This document shows, one piece after another, positions 12,689 through 12,859 of a stretch of DNA of 12,859 nucleotides (position 1 is the first letter of the stretch; every line of letters begins with the position of its first letter). The notes under the pieces are model-generated. The model was not told where the DNA came from, ran no database searches, and saw only the letters and a program-made list of their open reading frames with translations. Position numbers and translations under genes: made by a program. The DNA is from JBBRFH01 sp038224615 (GTDB taxonomy: Bacteria; Planctomycetota; Phycisphaerae; Tepidisphaerales; Tepidisphaeraceae), in NCBI GenBank assembly GCA_038224615.1, contig JBBRFH010000080.1:1-12859 (forward strand), written 5' to 3'.

Positions 12689-12859
12689 ATGTTGTCCCAA
12701 GCCGCCGAATATTCACTGCGGGCCGTGGTCTGCCTGGCTGATCACGCGGGGCAGTCGCTGACGATTCGGCAGGTCGCCGATCTCACCCACGCGCCGACCG
12801 GTTACCTGGCCAAGATCCTCGCGCTGCTCAGCCGCGCCGGCATCGTTGCGGCGCAGCGG
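12689..12859 (+). CDS. Second Rrf2-family regulator, N-terminal 57 residues (cut by window edge)
   Basis: The frame reads MLSQAAEYSLRAVVCLADH, then LTIRQVADLTHAPTGYLAKIL and LLSRAGIVAAQR, the winged helix-turn-helix of Rrf2 proteins. It is open to the right edge with no stop. The sensor cysteines lie outside the window, so the ligand cannot be inferred. It diverges from the RIC gene with 95 bases between start codons, the usual arrangement of an NsrR-like regulator and its target. It is similar in its DNA-recognition part to the first Rrf2 protein at 11323 but clearly not a recent duplicate (for example VPPAFLAKILREL against APTGYLAKILALL). Confidence 0.9.
   Translation, partial: MLSQAAEYSLRAVVCLADHAGQSLTIRQVADLTHAPTGYLAKILALLSRAGIVAAQR

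Noticed and set aside
1..12859. CRISPR arrays, rRNA or tRNA genes, prophage structural genes
   Set aside because: No regularly spaced direct repeats, no rRNA-like blocks, no complete cloverleaf and no phage genes were seen on either strand.

Overview
The window is a GC-rich bacterial chromosome segment, most likely from a member of the Planctomycetota and perhaps a Phycisphaerae-like lineage (moderate confidence). Three things point there: a small membrane protein with a C-terminal CPxCGYDxRATPxRCxECG zinc ribbon, a style I associate with planctomycete genomes; dispersed hairpin repeats that read as TGETPVLR and VARASRP when translated; and a K/H-type membrane pyrophosphatase. No database search was possible, so all family names rest on motifs read by eye.

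Layout, left to right. (1) The first 1266 bases are the N-terminal 422 codons of a proton- or sodium-pumping pyrophosphatase (hppA) on the minus strand; the gene runs off the left edge. (2) A 414-base gap holds a candidate hppA promoter, a 105-bp mosaic hairpin and a strong 12-bp stem that probably ends the next gene. (3) A secreted parallel beta-helix protein lies on the minus strand (1681-2721). (4) A 795-base divergent region carries a perfect 12-bp stem, a row of short dyads and a rho-independent terminator ahead of lepA (3517-5307, plus strand). (5) A SNF2-type helicase (5432-7519, TTG start) is followed by a 353-residue zinc-ribbon protein of unknown function (7596-8657). This is the most system-like unit in the window and resembles the Bacillus YqhH/YqhG neighbourhood. 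(6) On the minus strand, a DUF2945/HVA1-like Tudor-type small protein and a DUF488 protein form a tight operon (9658 down to 8879). (7) An accessory patch (9734-10973) contains an IS21-type IstB remnant, a second mosaic hairpin, the zinc-ribbon membrane protein, an inverted pair of 24-bp hairpin repeats with a compensatory change, and a 21-bp tandem repeat. (8) The right end is a nitrosative-stress/iron-sulfur module: an Rrf2 regulator (11323-11814), a convergent RIC/YtfE-ScdA di-iron repair protein (11868-12593, minus), and a second, divergent Rrf2 regulator (12689 onward, cut by the right edge).

The RIC gene and the second Rrf2 gene have face-to-face promoters whose -35 hexamers overlap in one 12-bp palindrome. 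This suggests that a single operator controls repair protein and regulator together, and the regulator mRNA would be nearly leaderless. No rRNA, tRNA or CRISPR array was found.
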